A stretch of 64,000 bases of DNA from Anoplopoma fimbria (GCF_027596085.1 NC_072467.1:2405361-2469360); one strand, 5' to 3'. Positions 52,801-64,000 are shown, numbered from the stretch's first letter. Notes: generated by a model from the sequence alone, not told the origin. Numbers and translations: made by a program.

Positions 52801-55800
52801 ATAAACCTGCGTGAGTGATGTATGTTTTTTCCTGTCTGACCCACTGTCACTCACTGTCAGTCAGTACAAAATCATGGTGTTTAGCCAACCTATGCTACAA
52901 CTCAAAGAACTCTATTTTTTCATTCTAGTGAAGAAGAAAAACAGCAAATATGTCCTGCTGAATCTGGACAAATCAGTATAAACTGATATTTAAAACATGC
53001 AGAACATTAATATTCGATTGAGCGATGTATCCAAATTAACATTGGTTTAAATATTTAATTCAGGACTTATATCATATATTGTAGCTTTAATGAAATGTTA
53101 TAAAAAGCTCATACTGATTTCTTAAAGCTACATAAAGGTGAAATAATGCATATTACTGTAAGAGGTTAAAGAATATGTTTTTTTCATGTATGTTCACATT
53201 AAATTACCAACATATAACATGCGTCATAAACATGAATGAAGTTTATATTGCTGCAGTTTGTATCTGGCGCTTCAGAGCTACAGTAGATCTCACATGCTAC
53301 AGCAGTTTCAGATGGGGCAAGTAAATAAACAGTATCCAGTGTAACAATATCAATATCTATCCCAATTAAGACATTTGAGAACAAGTTTACCCCCTGCTTA
53401 CAGATATAGTGTTTTACCCTACAGTGATTTAGTGACAGTCTATGAATAACAGACACAGATATGTGAACACTGTAATAATATGACTAGATATAAACCAGAC
53501 AGATGGTTTGCTCATCATGTATTCAGAACAAATTTATAATTTGGCTGATTATTGCATATTATATACTAAAAATGATAATATGAAGAATTTAAAGATCTCA
53601 CACAAAGTCTGACAGCATTTGGATGATCACAAGTAGAAGCTGAACATCAATCATCCCTGATGTATTTAACACACGGATTATGAGCTCAAATCACATTAGC
53701 AGCTGTCATACAGAATCCATAAAAACAAGCGTCATGTTCAAACCTTAAAATAGATGTTTCTAAATACTATCTGTATACGGTAAATACTGATGCTATCATA
53801 TCTGTCATATATATGTATATACATTTATTCAACCTTCAGTTATACACAATCAAAATTTAAATCAGTGAGACAAAACCTAGGATATCACTCTGAAAGTATT
53901 TATTTACACAAGACAATAAGAAATGCGCATGAATATTGGGAAAAACACTGATGTGCTCTGGTTGTAGGAATCGGTACTGAGTACTGTACTGACAACCAAT
54001 CGATTTATTAAAAACCAGCAAACCTGAAAGTAGTCAAAACAATTATGCTGAAATAATTACTTTAGCTAGTGGGTTGGGTTTGACATACGTCAAAAGTTAC
54101 AAGTGTATAAATAAGAAAACAAGCTCTCAGAAGCCGGCGTGGAGTCACTGCCTTGTCTTTTTGATTTTGAAGTTTTACACTAAAAAAATATTGAAAAACA
54201 GTACAAACTTAAAAGATGTCCGCCAGATGTGTGCAACAACCGCTGCTGTGTTGTGTGATTGAATGAATACAACCAGTGGGGCGGCTGTGGCGTAGTGGAG
54301 AGCAAGGTAGTTCTCCATTCAGAGGATCGGTGGTTCAATACCCGACTTCGGCAGTCGATGTGTCCTTGGGCAAGACACTTAACCCCAAGTTGCTCCCGAA
54401 GGCTTGCCATCGGTGTGGACTGGATGTTGCATGAATGTTAGTTAGAGTCTGATGGTGGCACCTTGATGGTAGCCTGTCATCAGTGTGTGAATGGGTGAAT
54501 GATATGTAATATACTACTGACTGTAAGTCGCTTTGGATAAAAGCGTCTGCTAAATGACTGTAATGTAATGTAATGTAACCAGAGTTGTAAAGCGTTTCTA
54601 AAAACAGACTTCATTCAAGCTCAAAATCATTCGGCGTTGTAACTTATGCAAACTATGAGCACGAAGTCGTCATATAATAATAATAATAAAGCCTTTATTA
54701 GTCCCACAATGGGGAAATTCGGTTCTCTGCATTTGACCCATCCCAGAGGAGCAGTGGGCTGCAATGAAGCGCCCAGGGAGCAATTTTGGGGTTAGGTGTC
54801 TCGCTCAAGGACACCTCGACATGTTGCCTGTAGAGGGGTTCGAACCACCGACCTTGTGGTTGCGGGTCAAGCGCTCTACCTCATGTGCCACAGCCTCCCC
54901 ATATATAATACGTAAGATTGTGCCAAAACACATAAACTCACCAAGTTATCTGGTGACTAATCAGTGGCTGAGAGGCAGAGATGTACCGTATTTTCCGCAC
55001 TATAAGGCGCACTGAAAAGCCTTTTACTTTTCTCAAAAAACGACAGTGCGCCTTATAATCCGGAGCGCTTTATATATGGATTAATTCTGGTTGTGCTTAC
55101 TGACCTCGAAGCGGTTTTGTGTGGTACTCTGTCAACATGTTTTAGTAGACTTAGTAAACTACAAAGAAACCGCAGCAGCATCACGGCCACCGTAGTCAGG
55201 AGCGTCGCGGAGTAATACACACTGTGCTTCACCATCACATTACAGTGTGTGTGTATAAGGTTCACCATCATATTACAGTGTGTGTGTATAAGGTTCACCA
55301 TCATATTACAGTGTGTGTGGATAAGGTTCACCATCATATCATATTACAGTGTGTGTGGATAAGGTTCACCATCATATTACAGTGTGTGTGGATAAGGTTC
55401 ACCATCATATTACAGTGTGTGTGTATAAGGTTCACCATCATATTACAGTGTGTGTGTATAAGGACCAACATGGCTCCTGTCAAGAGACACGCTTACATTA
55501 CGCGGACTGAACACTCAAGGCTGTCAGTCACGCAGTAGAACATGGGAATAGAGCAGCTGCGAGAGAATGTGTTTTATATGTATGAACAAATGTCTCAATA
55601 AAGTTATTGAATTAAATAAAGATAATGAAACATTAAATAAAGAAAATAAAACATTAAATAAAGTGAATGAAACATTAAATAAAGAAAATAAAACATTAAA
55701 TAAAGAGAATAAACATTAAATAAAGAAAATAAAACATTAAATAAAGAAATAAAACATTAAATAAAGAGAATAAACATTAAATAAAAGAATAAAACATTAA

Positions 55801-58800
55801 ATAAAGAGAATAAAACATTAAATAAAGAGAATAAACATTAAATAAAGAAAATAAAACATTAAATAAAGAAACTAAAACATTAAATAAAGATAATAAAACA
55901 TTAAATAAAGATAATAAAACATTAAATAAAGAGAATAAAACATTAAATAAAGAGAATAAAACATTAAATAAAGAGAATGTAAAGATAATGAAACATTAAA
56001 TAAAGAAAATAAAACATTAAATAAAGAGAATAAAACATTAAATAAAGAGAATGAAACATTAAATAAAGAAAATAAAACATTAAATAAAGATAATGAAAAA
56101 TTATCTTTATTTGCGTGACTGACAAGGCTGTCAGTCACGCAGTAGAACATGGGAATAGAGCAGCTGCGAGAGAATTCAACGTTAATGAATCAATGGTAGG
56201 AAGTGGAGGAAGTTTGACTGACTGACTGTTTTGTTTCGCTTAATGCGCCTTATAGTCCGGTGCGCCTTATATATGAAAAAAGATCGAAAATAGACCATTC
56301 ATTGACAGTGCGCCTTATAATCCAGTGCGCCCTATAGTGCGGAAAATACGGTAGTTAATTTAACTTTGAGTCAAACACACTGTCCAAACAAACAATAAAA
56401 GTGAGCCTCAGAGCAGCGGCTGAGGGGTAATCAGCAGCGTGTGTTGTTTCGTTAGCTGTTAGCTTTCAGCCAAACACACTATCCAAAACAATTAGAGTGT
56501 GAAACTGTTTCCCCCACGTTGGCTCTGGCCGCAGAGTAGCGTACCTGTTAAGAGTGGTGAGTGAGGAGCAAGCAGACAGTTAATGGCTGTACAAAACAAG
56601 CAATAAAAGGTGTTTTGAGGAAGTGTGAATCACCGCAACCACGAGAGGTTCTTGAGTATTCAGCCATTACTCCCCAACAAAAACAATATGCAATTTACTG
56701 TTATGCACACTCACTTGTGGACGCACAGACTCACACAGTCACACACACAACCTCTCCCTTAGGCTTACGTTTGAGAAGAAAGCTTATAGGCGTTTCATCT
56801 CTACCCCCCTACATCTCTGTGTGAGCTTCTCCAGAATCAAAGAAATCCTTAAATAACTGAATACCTTTCTGTTAAAAAACATTTCACTTCAACTTTCAAA
56901 TGTATTACTATGCTGCCCAATTTAGATTCCTTGCACAGTTGTTTGATAATCGTCCCCCTTCATGCTTTAACATTTTGAAATGGTAGAGATGAAGGAAGAG
57001 ACATCAACAGATTTTCTGTATAAATGGGATAAAAGGTAAATTCAAACTGCAACAGATAACCCCCTTATCATTCAGTCAGTTCAAATTTGGCATAAACTGC
57101 ATGAACTGATTAGACAAAAGGGATCCCTCTCCTCTAAAACCCCTTTATGGAAAAAAATAGACAGTTATCTGCAATTACGTGACTTCATAAGAGTTAACCA
57201 TGAAGGTCGTTGGAGTTTACCTCCCAAGACACTCGTGGAAAAATTGTGTCATGCCGACCAACCAAAGTTAAAAACAATCTCTAGAGTGTATGAAGCTCTC
57301 ATGTCCACTTTATTAATACCTGATCTTGATAGATCCAGAATTAGATGGGAGAATGACCTGGTAATAACTTGATGGGGAACTATGGGGTGAATTGTGCAGA
57401 AATGGTGCTACATCTATTTTAAATTCTAGATATAGACTGATACAATTTAACTTTCTTCATCAGCTTTATATCACTCCTTATAAATTACGCAAATACAACT
57501 CCCATATTTCACCCCTTTGTTTTAGATGCGGTCTAGAAGAGGGAACTTTTTTACACTCCACTTGGCAGTGCCCTAAACTAAAGAGATTTTGACAGGGAGT
57601 ATGCGACACCCTATCCAGTATTCATGGTGTTGAGTTTCTATTGGACCCGGAGATTTGTTTATTGGGTAACTTTTCCAAATCCTACATCAAAAATAGCCAT
57701 GCGATAAAACTCACAGAGATCTTGCTGGCCATTGCTAAAAAATGTATTGCCTTAAAATGGAAATAATTTGTCCCTGTCTCAATTGGAATGTGGCTCTCTG
57801 AAATTAATAGTTGTATACCTTTAGAGAAAATAACTTATTGGTTAAGAAATAAGAGTAAAACATTTTACAAGATATGGCAACCCTTTCTGGATTATATGGG
57901 AAATTTCCCATCACACCAAATAGATAGCGTCTTTTGTTAATCTTGTATTGGGGTTGTGATTGAATACTTGATCCTTGGTACGAGATGCTGCCCTGTGTCC
58001 CTCAATGTTTGTTTAGTTATATCATTTTATGTGTTGTTGGGTTTTTTTACCTCAAGTTTGAGTTGTTTGTTGTCTTGTTGGCTTTGTACTGTAATGTATT
58101 ATTTAATGTCTACGTGTCACATGTCAATGTGTTTGTCCTTGAAAAAGCAAAATAAAATATATAATAAACACAACAACATTTCAATACATTACCATTGCAG
58201 TGTGAGGAGCTAGAGAACCTTGTTCAGTTGTATTGCTTGTTTCACACTGCCTCCCAGGGGCAGAATGTCTTGGAGATAATGTTCAATGCTTGAGGATCAC
58301 CAGGTGTCATGTCAGAGGGGGATTCACTGAAGAAGCAATACTTCATCGGTGTGCCTAGCGAGTAGCGACACTTGAGACACAGGTGCAAAGCTCGTAGTAG
58401 AGGTGGCTTTTATATAAGACTTCACATTCAATTTATTTATAGTTTAAAACTCAACTGTCTGAGAAAGCCACCTATAAAACAAACCCTGCTTAATTTTCAT
58501 TCGCAAACAGTAATGTATTTTTTTTTTTATTATTCAATTTGCAAAAGGAGATTTCATCCTGTGACCTTCCGTGGTAGAGAAAATGGGAGGTATGTGGCGA
58601 AGTAAAGAGATATGTGATATGTCCAATATGCAGTCCAGTGCTCAAACAGCCTCAGTATTACACCTAGTGGTAAAACATTTAAATATCAGCTGTGCGACCC
58701 TGAGATCGAAATCAGGCATCTTGGTACTTTACATGTACATCAAAGTGTCTACTCTCTCATCCTTCCCTGTTATGCATCACAGTCCTGTCAAATAAAACAC

Positions 58801-61778
58801 TAAAAAGGATAATTGTGAGGGATTGTGTTGCTGAGGGCTGGTTGCTACTGGTTACCGGTAAGAAGATGAGCTTTGGACCAGAAAGTCCAGATCGAAGTCA
58901 CTTCGCAGTGTTTCTACTGTTTATACTATGTGAGCAATAATGTTATTTTTCAGTCTAAGAATTGCAAAATTCCTTTTTTGCTGAGATATGTCAGTTTTTA
59001 ATTAAGATTGTGGTAATTGGCTTAACCACTATCTTTCCCTTATCTCAATCATACTGTAGTTGCCATATAAAGATATTGTGGGAAACAATTATTGTTGTCA
59101 TTAAACATAAAAATGTTGTCATTAAACATCAAATCTTTTTCAAAATATCAACATGATGTCTCGCTATTGGGTTGTTTTTCTTTTAAAACAGCAAATTCTG
59201 AACACTATCTTGGAACAAATAAGCAGTAGAGAAGCCAGCTTAATGATGGTACAGTACACCATTTGTTTTTACTTAATTGCTGGAGCTATGATGGCTATTA
59301 TTGCTGTAACTCAGCTGATAAAAGTGTTGCATCAGAAAATATTAGGGTCCTTGTTCATCAATTAGCCAATAATGCAAAAGTCTTCCCTTTGCATCCATCA
59401 AAGGCTGTGTGTTTTATTTTGTTCTGATTGTTGTCTGATGGTAGTCTTTGGACGGAAACACTGCAGGTGTGGAGGGTTATGTTCCCATTTTGATTTTCAA
59501 AGGCTTGAAAAGATAACTCTTTGCCTTCCGAAGAACCTTTGCAGAAGCTTCGAAGCAGAGAGGGTTATCTCAGAGGTCCTATGTTCTTGGAAGCTTGAGC
59601 GTTATATCATTAAATATTGACACTTATTAGATTACACTTGAGGCTTCAAACTACTGTGGTGTAAACATTGCGTAATAATCAGTCGTACATTCAGTCTCAT
59701 ATGTTTTTGCCATTACTGATTACACTGATTATCACTAGGCTCTATTTGGAAAAAAAGGAGGCTACAGGTACAACACCAGGATAGAGAGGACACTTGTTTA
59801 ATCCTATCAATATCTGCAGCCACCATGTCTGCTGCTTCACTGAGAAAAGTCTTTCAATGCACAGCAGCAGGAGCCACAAAGACTGGACTGTGTAGTCCTT
59901 CCTGAATCTATAAAAAAAAAAAGGGGATGCTTGTGCCAATTGTCTTTCCTGTCACCTCTCTGAGGCTATTCATTTTTACACTCTCAGGAGCTAAATTCAG
60001 AATGTGTCAGATTAACGTCAAAAAAATCTGAATCTGAGTCTGAATCAGGCCACATCACATGTAGGTTGGCTGTAGTGTCATAACATCTGCAGCATTACTT
60101 GTTAATGTTTCACAGCAATAATGATGACGCCTGCAAAACATGTGATGCTGATGTAGTTGTAATTCACTTTCAGTGACAGATGGTAAGATGCAGTTATTCA
60201 ACACCACAAAGCTTTAGAAAAAATTACCAAAAAGAGATGCCTGCAGTGTATGATTTGTCTTGGCAATTCAAGAAAAAAGGGGTTTTAGAAAATCAGTGGA
60301 TTTGTCAGCTGGTTCTAACTTAGTGTTGCAATGAAATTGAGACATGTCTCCATCCACTCATTAAAAAATGAAAAATAGGCCCTTGAGTCTTCAAAAATGC
60401 ATGAGCCTGTCATTTGCATTACAATAAAAGGGTGCAGTAATGCGGTGAAAAAGTCCACATCAGAGGTGTAATAGTCAGATCTTCTTTTCCTTCTCGCCCC
60501 ATTGTGGTCCAGTCGCAACAGATGAGGTTGAGGAAATAAAGATGACCTCCCACCCGAGGAGGTACTTAATAAGCATTCATGATATTTGCAAACCTCTTGA
60601 GAGCCTATCGGGTCAAGGATCTCTTCAAAACATGCTACACCTGATTTGGTTTCCAATTTGATTCAAGCAAGCTGCTGCCTCATTTGTGTTCCGCAGGTTA
60701 AACCACTTCAAGGACTGTTGTGAGTTTCTCATACATTGTTCAGCAGCCAGTGACCAGGACCATGTGCTTGGGCAAATCATACCCATATCACTGTTAAGTA
60801 TTGTGAAGTTCCCACACCTTTTAATTAACAATATTTAATTTAATGAGCACAACAACATGTGGAACCAAAGTGCAAATGTTTTGCTGTACAAAGTAGATGA
60901 ATATCGTAATAGATTGAGTGAACTAGCTTTACTGCTTTACTGCAGTTACAAAAGATTGATTGATTACCTAATGTTGTTTTTATCATGTTTCCTGCAGACC
61001 TAACCAATTAGCTAATTAACCGTAACCTCTCTTTTCAGCCTAAATAAACAAGATTGATTCACTAGAGGAAAGCACACTGGCAGTGTTTTCGGGTGCTCTT
61101 TGAACAAGGTTTCATTCTCCTTCAAATTACACTATGATGGGAGAGGTGCACAACCAGCAGCTCTCATGTGGCCAAGAAGCTTCATTTGAGTGTATATAGA
61201 GTGTGTGTATACAGGGAAGTACTGGATGAGTGGCAGAGCAAAATAAATGTGGTTTCTCCTACCTGAGGGAGCGAGAGGATTACACTCATCGTCCAGGCCA
61301 CAGTCAACATGATCTTGCTTTTCCTCTTGGCCTCACTGATGCCCAGAGGATTGAGAATGGCAGACTGTCTATCCAAACTAATGACCACAGTCACAAAAGC
61401 GCAGGAGTACATCGCCACCAGTTTCATGAACATCAGCAGCCTGCAGGCGACATCTCCCGCCTGCCACTGCACCGTGATGTTCCACACCGCGTCCATGGGC
61501 ATCACGATGAAAGTCACCAGCAGGTCCGCCACGGTCAGGTTCATTATGAGGATCCGGACGTGAGACTTGCGCTTGCCGCCGTTGCCGGCAGCATACAGCA
61601 CAACCAAGTTGCACACAGCTGAAACTGCGCACAGGCTGAAGGTGATGATGACTCTGACTTTGGCCGCTGTGGAGAAAGTGGGCAGCTGGAGCGCGTCTCC
61701 ATCCGCGCTCTTGTTGCAGGCTAAAGCGGCTCCCTGGCAGCTGCCATTCACTGTTTGGTCCGTCAGCTGGTGGAACAT
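49805..61778 (-). CDS. gnrhr: Gonadotropin-releasing hormone receptor (GnRHR), SHS type
   Basis: A class A GPCR of the plasma membrane of pituitary gonadotropes, coupling GnRH to Gq/phospholipase C. Minus-strand exons from the conserved-region ATG are 61778-61263, 50570-50372 and 50268-49805: 392 codons, introns of 10.7 kb and 103 bp, and a TAA stop. Seven hydrophobic segments are visible. Ligand-site and family marks are IVMPMDAVWNITVQW after TM2, KLVAMYS and VVISLDRQSAI (DRQ rather than DRY) in TM3, FIVCWTPYYLLGLWYWL in TM6, and NACLDPITYG in TM7. Asp is present in both TM2 (VAD) and TM7, as in non-mammalian receptors. Extracellular loop 3 carries SHS, where other forms have PEY or SDP. NGS and NKS glycosylation sites lie near the N terminus, and NVT and NFT in loop 2. 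A tail of about 70 residues follows TM7; mammalian type I lacks one. A possible upstream coding exon is listed separately. Confidence 0.95.
50571..54277. other. gnrhr intron 1, 3' part: no gene
   Basis: AT-rich intron. A decayed SINE-like patch at about 51283-51480 keeps a ggttggtggttaaatcccgt box B-like sequence and a ccttgagcaagacaattaac core similar to the SINEs at 54.3 and 54.7 kb. Nothing else is recognised. Confidence 0.5.
54278..54578 (+). mobile_element. tRNA-derived SINE (family A), plus orientation
   Basis: The head has ggctgtggcgtagtggagag (box A-like) and ggtggttcaatacccg (box B-like), followed by the shared core ccttgggcaagacacttaac. The tail is agtcgctttggataaaagcg and then (TGTAA)n. 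Flanking aaccag on both sides is a likely target-site duplication. Over its length it aligns with the reverse complement of 30503-30801. Confidence 0.88.
54674..54900 (-). mobile_element. tRNA-derived SINE (family B), minus orientation
   Basis: On the minus strand it starts ggggaggctgtggcacatga, has a perfect box B (ggttcgaacccc), shares the gtgtccttgagcgagacacc core with family A, but ends with a different tail (attgtgggactaataaaggc) and an ATT run. It lies about 95 bp after the family A copy. Confidence 0.85.
55227..55465. repeat. 33-bp minisatellite (about 7 units)
   Basis: The unit contains ggttcaccatcatattacag followed by tgtgtgtgtataa, with variants gtgtgtggataa and one unit carrying a duplicated atcat. 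It lies inside the pogo-like element, ahead of the relic start codon. Confidence 0.92.
55610..56097. repeat. About 20-bp AT-rich minisatellite (roughly 25 units)
   Basis: The unit is acattaaataaagaaaataa with substitutions (gaga, gata) and one-base length changes. It is bracketed by two copies of a segment of about 50 bp (ggctgtcagtcacgcagtag...) at 55518-55568 and 56125-56175. Confidence 0.93.
56354..56940. other. gnrhr intron 1, unassigned stretch
   Basis: No gene is seen. A frame of 87 codons near 56561-56824 has no support. Confidence 0.45.
56950..58170 (+). mobile_element. L1-type LINE 3' remnant
   Basis: Plus-strand reading gives an L1-type ORF2 C-terminal part with shifts and stops: WKKIDSYLQLRDFIRVNHEG-like text near 57150-57210, RIRWENDL near 57340, then YRLIQFNFLHQLYITPYKL and CFRCGLEEGTFLHSTWQCPK at 57428-57585 (the C-x2-C and HxxW-x-C motif near the ORF2 end). 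An A-rich ending (aaaagcaaaataaaatatat) closes it near 58165. It is oriented opposite to the host gnrhr gene. Confidence 0.85.
58171..61262. other. gnrhr intron 1, 5' part: no gene
   Basis: AT-rich intron with spurious frames (for example minus-strand 60315-60656) that are not splice-supported. Nothing else is recognised. Confidence 0.5.
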
Positions 61779-62354
61779 AATGAACTGACTGGAGGCAGAA
61801 ATAAAAGGCAATGATCCCGGCTTCTCCTATGCGGTGTCTGTCTTCTCCATCTGCACCTCAAACTGGAGCCTCATCAGTGAAACTGAGAAAAGAGAGCATC
61901 TATAAGTCTGATTTTTTTTATACATTCCGCAAGGTGCAGGTGCTGTTCGTGAGTGGCACCTGTATTCATGGCTATACATCGTTTGTACAGTTCTGTATGA
62001 GAAGGCACACATGCAGCTTTACGCACAACAACTACAAAAACAACACCACGTTATTTAGCTGATATGATATTCAGAAGAATGCAAAGTGATGACACAGACA
62101 GTGACAGTCATGACACTAACCATAAATCAATTTAGAATAGGAAAGAAAAAGGAGTTATCAGAAAAATACATAACTAAACAGCTAGGGGGGGAAAAAACAG
62201 CAATTTGCAGTACTTTTAACCCCCCTTCTCTTTTGATCTCTTTCTCTCGGTTTCACATCCATCGCTTCCATTCATTAAAGGTAGGCAGTCATACCTGCCT
62301 CGTGCGGAGGGACAAAAAGAGAAAAAAAATCCCAGGTAGATATAAATAGCTTAC

Positions 62355-62440
62355 CTGCAAATAGTAGGATCGGAGCTGAGAGAGCTGGGACCTGTGTGAC
62401 CGTGTTTCTGCCGCAGACACTGCAGCTGTTGCTCCTTCAT
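62355..62440 (-). other. Candidate upstream first exon of gnrhr (5' UTR or in-frame extension)
   Basis: On the minus strand a good donor (TTTGCAG|GTAAGC) ends an exon at 62355. A pyrimidine-rich acceptor (TTTATTTCTGCCTCCAG) opens the next at 61788, ten bases before the gnrhr ATG. Joining them removes a 566-bp intron. An ATG at 62440-62438 (G at -3) then stays open for 28 codons plus two bases and enters the receptor frame exactly, adding 32 residues. Whether this exon is translated or is only 5' UTR is not settled by sequence. The transcribed exon probably extends upstream to about 62500. Confidence 0.5.
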
Positions 62441-62619
62441 TCCTCCGCTGTGACGCTCCTCTCTTCTCACATTAGCGATGGTGGGGGGCAACGTTCTGAG
62501 TAGGTACCAGTAAACACATCAGCAACGTATGTGGAGTGAACCTTAACTAGTAACTTATAATAAAAGTAAAATAGTTGTTGTTTTTTTCTCTGTCTGTAAA
62601 TATAATATTTCAGTTATTG

Positions 62620-62897
62620 TTGTTTTTTCTACTGTTTTTTTTTTTTAAATTTTTTTTTTTATTTATTTATTTATTTTTATTTATTTATTATTATTTTTTT
62701 ATTTTATTTTAATACTTTTTTATTTTATTTTTATTTTTATTTTTATTTTTATTTTTATTTTTATTTTTATTTTTATTTTCATTTTTTATTTTTATTTTTA
62801 GCTTGTCTTCTTCTACTATGTCTCTTGTGTGCACTTTAACTCTATGCTGTTGTAAGTCTGCAAATTTCCCCGCTGCGGGACTAATAAAGGATTATCT

Positions 62898-62930
<33 letters not shown>
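62620..62930 (+). repeat. T-rich low-complexity tract and retroposon tail with (TTATC)n
   Basis: From 62634 to about 62800 the sequence is (T)nA repeats such as ttttatttttattttta. It is followed by a retroposon 3' end (cgctgcgggactaataaagg) and a (TTATC) run of about seven units at 62893-62927, a common ending of fish LINE/SINE elements. It lies upstream of gnrhr. Confidence 0.75.
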
Positions 62931-63420
62931 AATTATCATCATCTTCGTTGAGAATGGAGTGAGAAACGAATAAGGAACGACTTGATAATTGACAAATCAA
63001 TAATAATAATAATAATAAAAGTTCACTAAAAAATCCTAATTGAGGACTAGTATGATAAATTACTAGACAACTGACTAGGATTAATGAATCATAACGTAAT
63101 GATTAGTTCATAATATTCTCTGTGAATCGATCATATTGACCACTTTCTTCATTTGTTATTAACTCTGAACCAGCTGCTAAGCGACACAAAACTAGTAAGG
63201 ACTCGTAAATGACTTAAACAGTTACTGTTGTTGTGCCCTCCAAGTAATACACAAGAAGTCCTTAATTACTTAATATTTATCTTTACAATTTGTTCCTTAA
63301 AAAAACAGAGAAGGCAATATTCTTGACAAGCGATTCATTCAGTACACATTTACATTTATATTCACATCACTGAAAATGATGAAGCAGATATCAGGAATGC
63401 TAATGGTAAATGCAGTCCTT

Positions 63421-63915
63421 TACATTTTTCCTATTTTGTTGCATTACAACCTAGAATTAAAACTGAGTTTTATGTGAATGTCCTGTCATGGACCGACACA
63501 AAATCGTCAAAATTGGTGAAGTGAAATGAGTTAAAAAAGGGTTATCTTTGGTCTTTTGCCTCTCGATGTCCAACTTGCCTGGTCTATGAATATTGCTTCT
63601 GTCTTTGCAGGGTTGTTATGGTGCCATATTTCGGATTGCTCCTTAGATTGTGTGACAAATCATGTGGCACTTAAATTGCACACAGGTCGACTTTATTGTA
63701 TCTATTTATTTATCAGAACTTTATTTAGGGGCTTCATAGCAAAGGGGGGAAATACATAGGCAAACACTATTTCTTAATTTTGCTTCACCAATTTTCACTT
63801 TTTTGTGTAGGTCCATTACATACAAACCAAATAAAAACCTGTTTCATTTCCAGGTTGTAACACAACAAAATAGGAAAAAGCCAACGGAGGTGAATACTTT
63901 TTAAGGGCACTGTGG
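63421..63915. mobile_element. Tc1-like element, decayed
   Basis: Inverted sequences cctattttgttgcattacaa (63430-63452) and its near-complement (63852-63874) flank a non-coding interior with the familiar fish phrase atttaggggcttcatagcaa. The right outer end has ggaggtgaatactttttaag then gggcactg, the Tc1-like terminus; the left outer end is degraded. No transposase is seen. Confidence 0.75.
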
Positions 63916-64000
63916 CCTGTGACCACTTCACTCACCGTTTCCTGTTGGACACAGTGTGGAGGCTAAATAAGTAATCAATAATTTCAACTTGTCCATCTGG

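Larger units (their letters stand above)
54986..56351 (+). mobile_element. pogo/Tigger-like DNA transposon, non-autonomous, with internal minisatellites
   Basis: The ends are inverted repeats (left ccgtattttccgcactataa, right reading the complement with few changes) bordered by TA on both sides (54984-54985 and 56352-56353), as for Tc1/mariner/pogo elements. A coding relic starts MAPVKRHAY at 55470. After the array, AAAREFNVNESMV-like words at about 56165-56200 match the N-terminal helix-turn-helix style of pogo-like transposases. No catalytic domain remains. Two tandem arrays fill most of the 1,366 bp. It lies in gnrhr intron 1. Confidence 0.8.

Noticed and set aside
54278..54350. Possible tRNA gene (box A and box B present)
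   Set aside because: No cloverleaf folds with paired acceptor ends, and the sequence continues into a SINE core and tail. The same holds at 30720-30801, 54830-54900 and 36980-37052.
55227..55465. CRISPR-like regular repeat array
   Set aside because: Units are contiguous without unique spacers, sit inside a eukaryotic DNA transposon, and the surroundings are vertebrate. It is a minisatellite.
61230..61622. A 130-codon plus-strand frame
   Set aside because: It is the antisense shadow of the first gnrhr exon, whose minus-strand reading is unmistakable.

Overview
The window is vertebrate nuclear DNA, almost certainly from a ray-finned (teleost, probably percomorph) fish. Coding sequence is split into short GT-AG exons scattered through tens of kilobases. 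The repeats are of teleost type: tRNA-headed SINEs, Tc1-like and hAT-like elements, L1-type and L2/CR1-type LINE remnants, and long CA/GT and AT microsatellites. The proteins belong to vertebrate families.

Layout. (1) 1-9089: no exon recognised, probably 5' intron sequence of the first gene. (2) 9090-17904, + strand: ten 3'-terminal coding exons of an ELL-family RNA polymerase II elongation factor. The C-terminal end looks most like ELL3. The first coding exon(s) lie outside the window or were not recognised. A probable 3' UTR runs to about 21.38 kb. (3) 22811-29547, - strand: a complete three-exon pex11a-like peroxisomal membrane gene of 246 codons, converging tail-to-tail on the ELL gene. 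Its 5.8-kb second intron holds an L1 remnant, a hAT-like MITE with target-site duplication, and an AT-microsatellite/Tc1-like block between inverted arms. (4) 29.9-49.2 kb: a gene-poor spacer with SINEs, an L2/CR1-type LINE corpse, a 210-bp tandem duplication, a long CA array and a perfect 163-bp direct repeat. (5) 49805-61778 (possibly to 62440), - strand: a gonadotropin-releasing hormone receptor gene with all seven membrane segments and a long cytoplasmic tail. Its 10.7-kb intron contains a TA-flanked pogo/Tigger-like element stuffed with minisatellites, SINEs and an L1 remnant. (6) 62.5-64 kb: T-rich DNA, a LINE/SINE tail and a decayed Tc1-like element.

The three genes do not form a pathway. 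ELL acts in transcription elongation, Pex11 in peroxisome division, and the GnRH receptor in reproductive endocrine signalling. The PEX11-GnRH receptor neighbourhood is nevertheless notable, because (from memory) the human paralogues PEX11B and GNRHR2 also lie side by side. I did not find a wholly new multi-gene system. The most interesting items are a possible in-frame upstream coding exon of the GnRH receptor, the long ELL3-like protein with an intact N-terminal region, a consensus RFX-type X-box beside pex11a, and several unusual repeat architectures.
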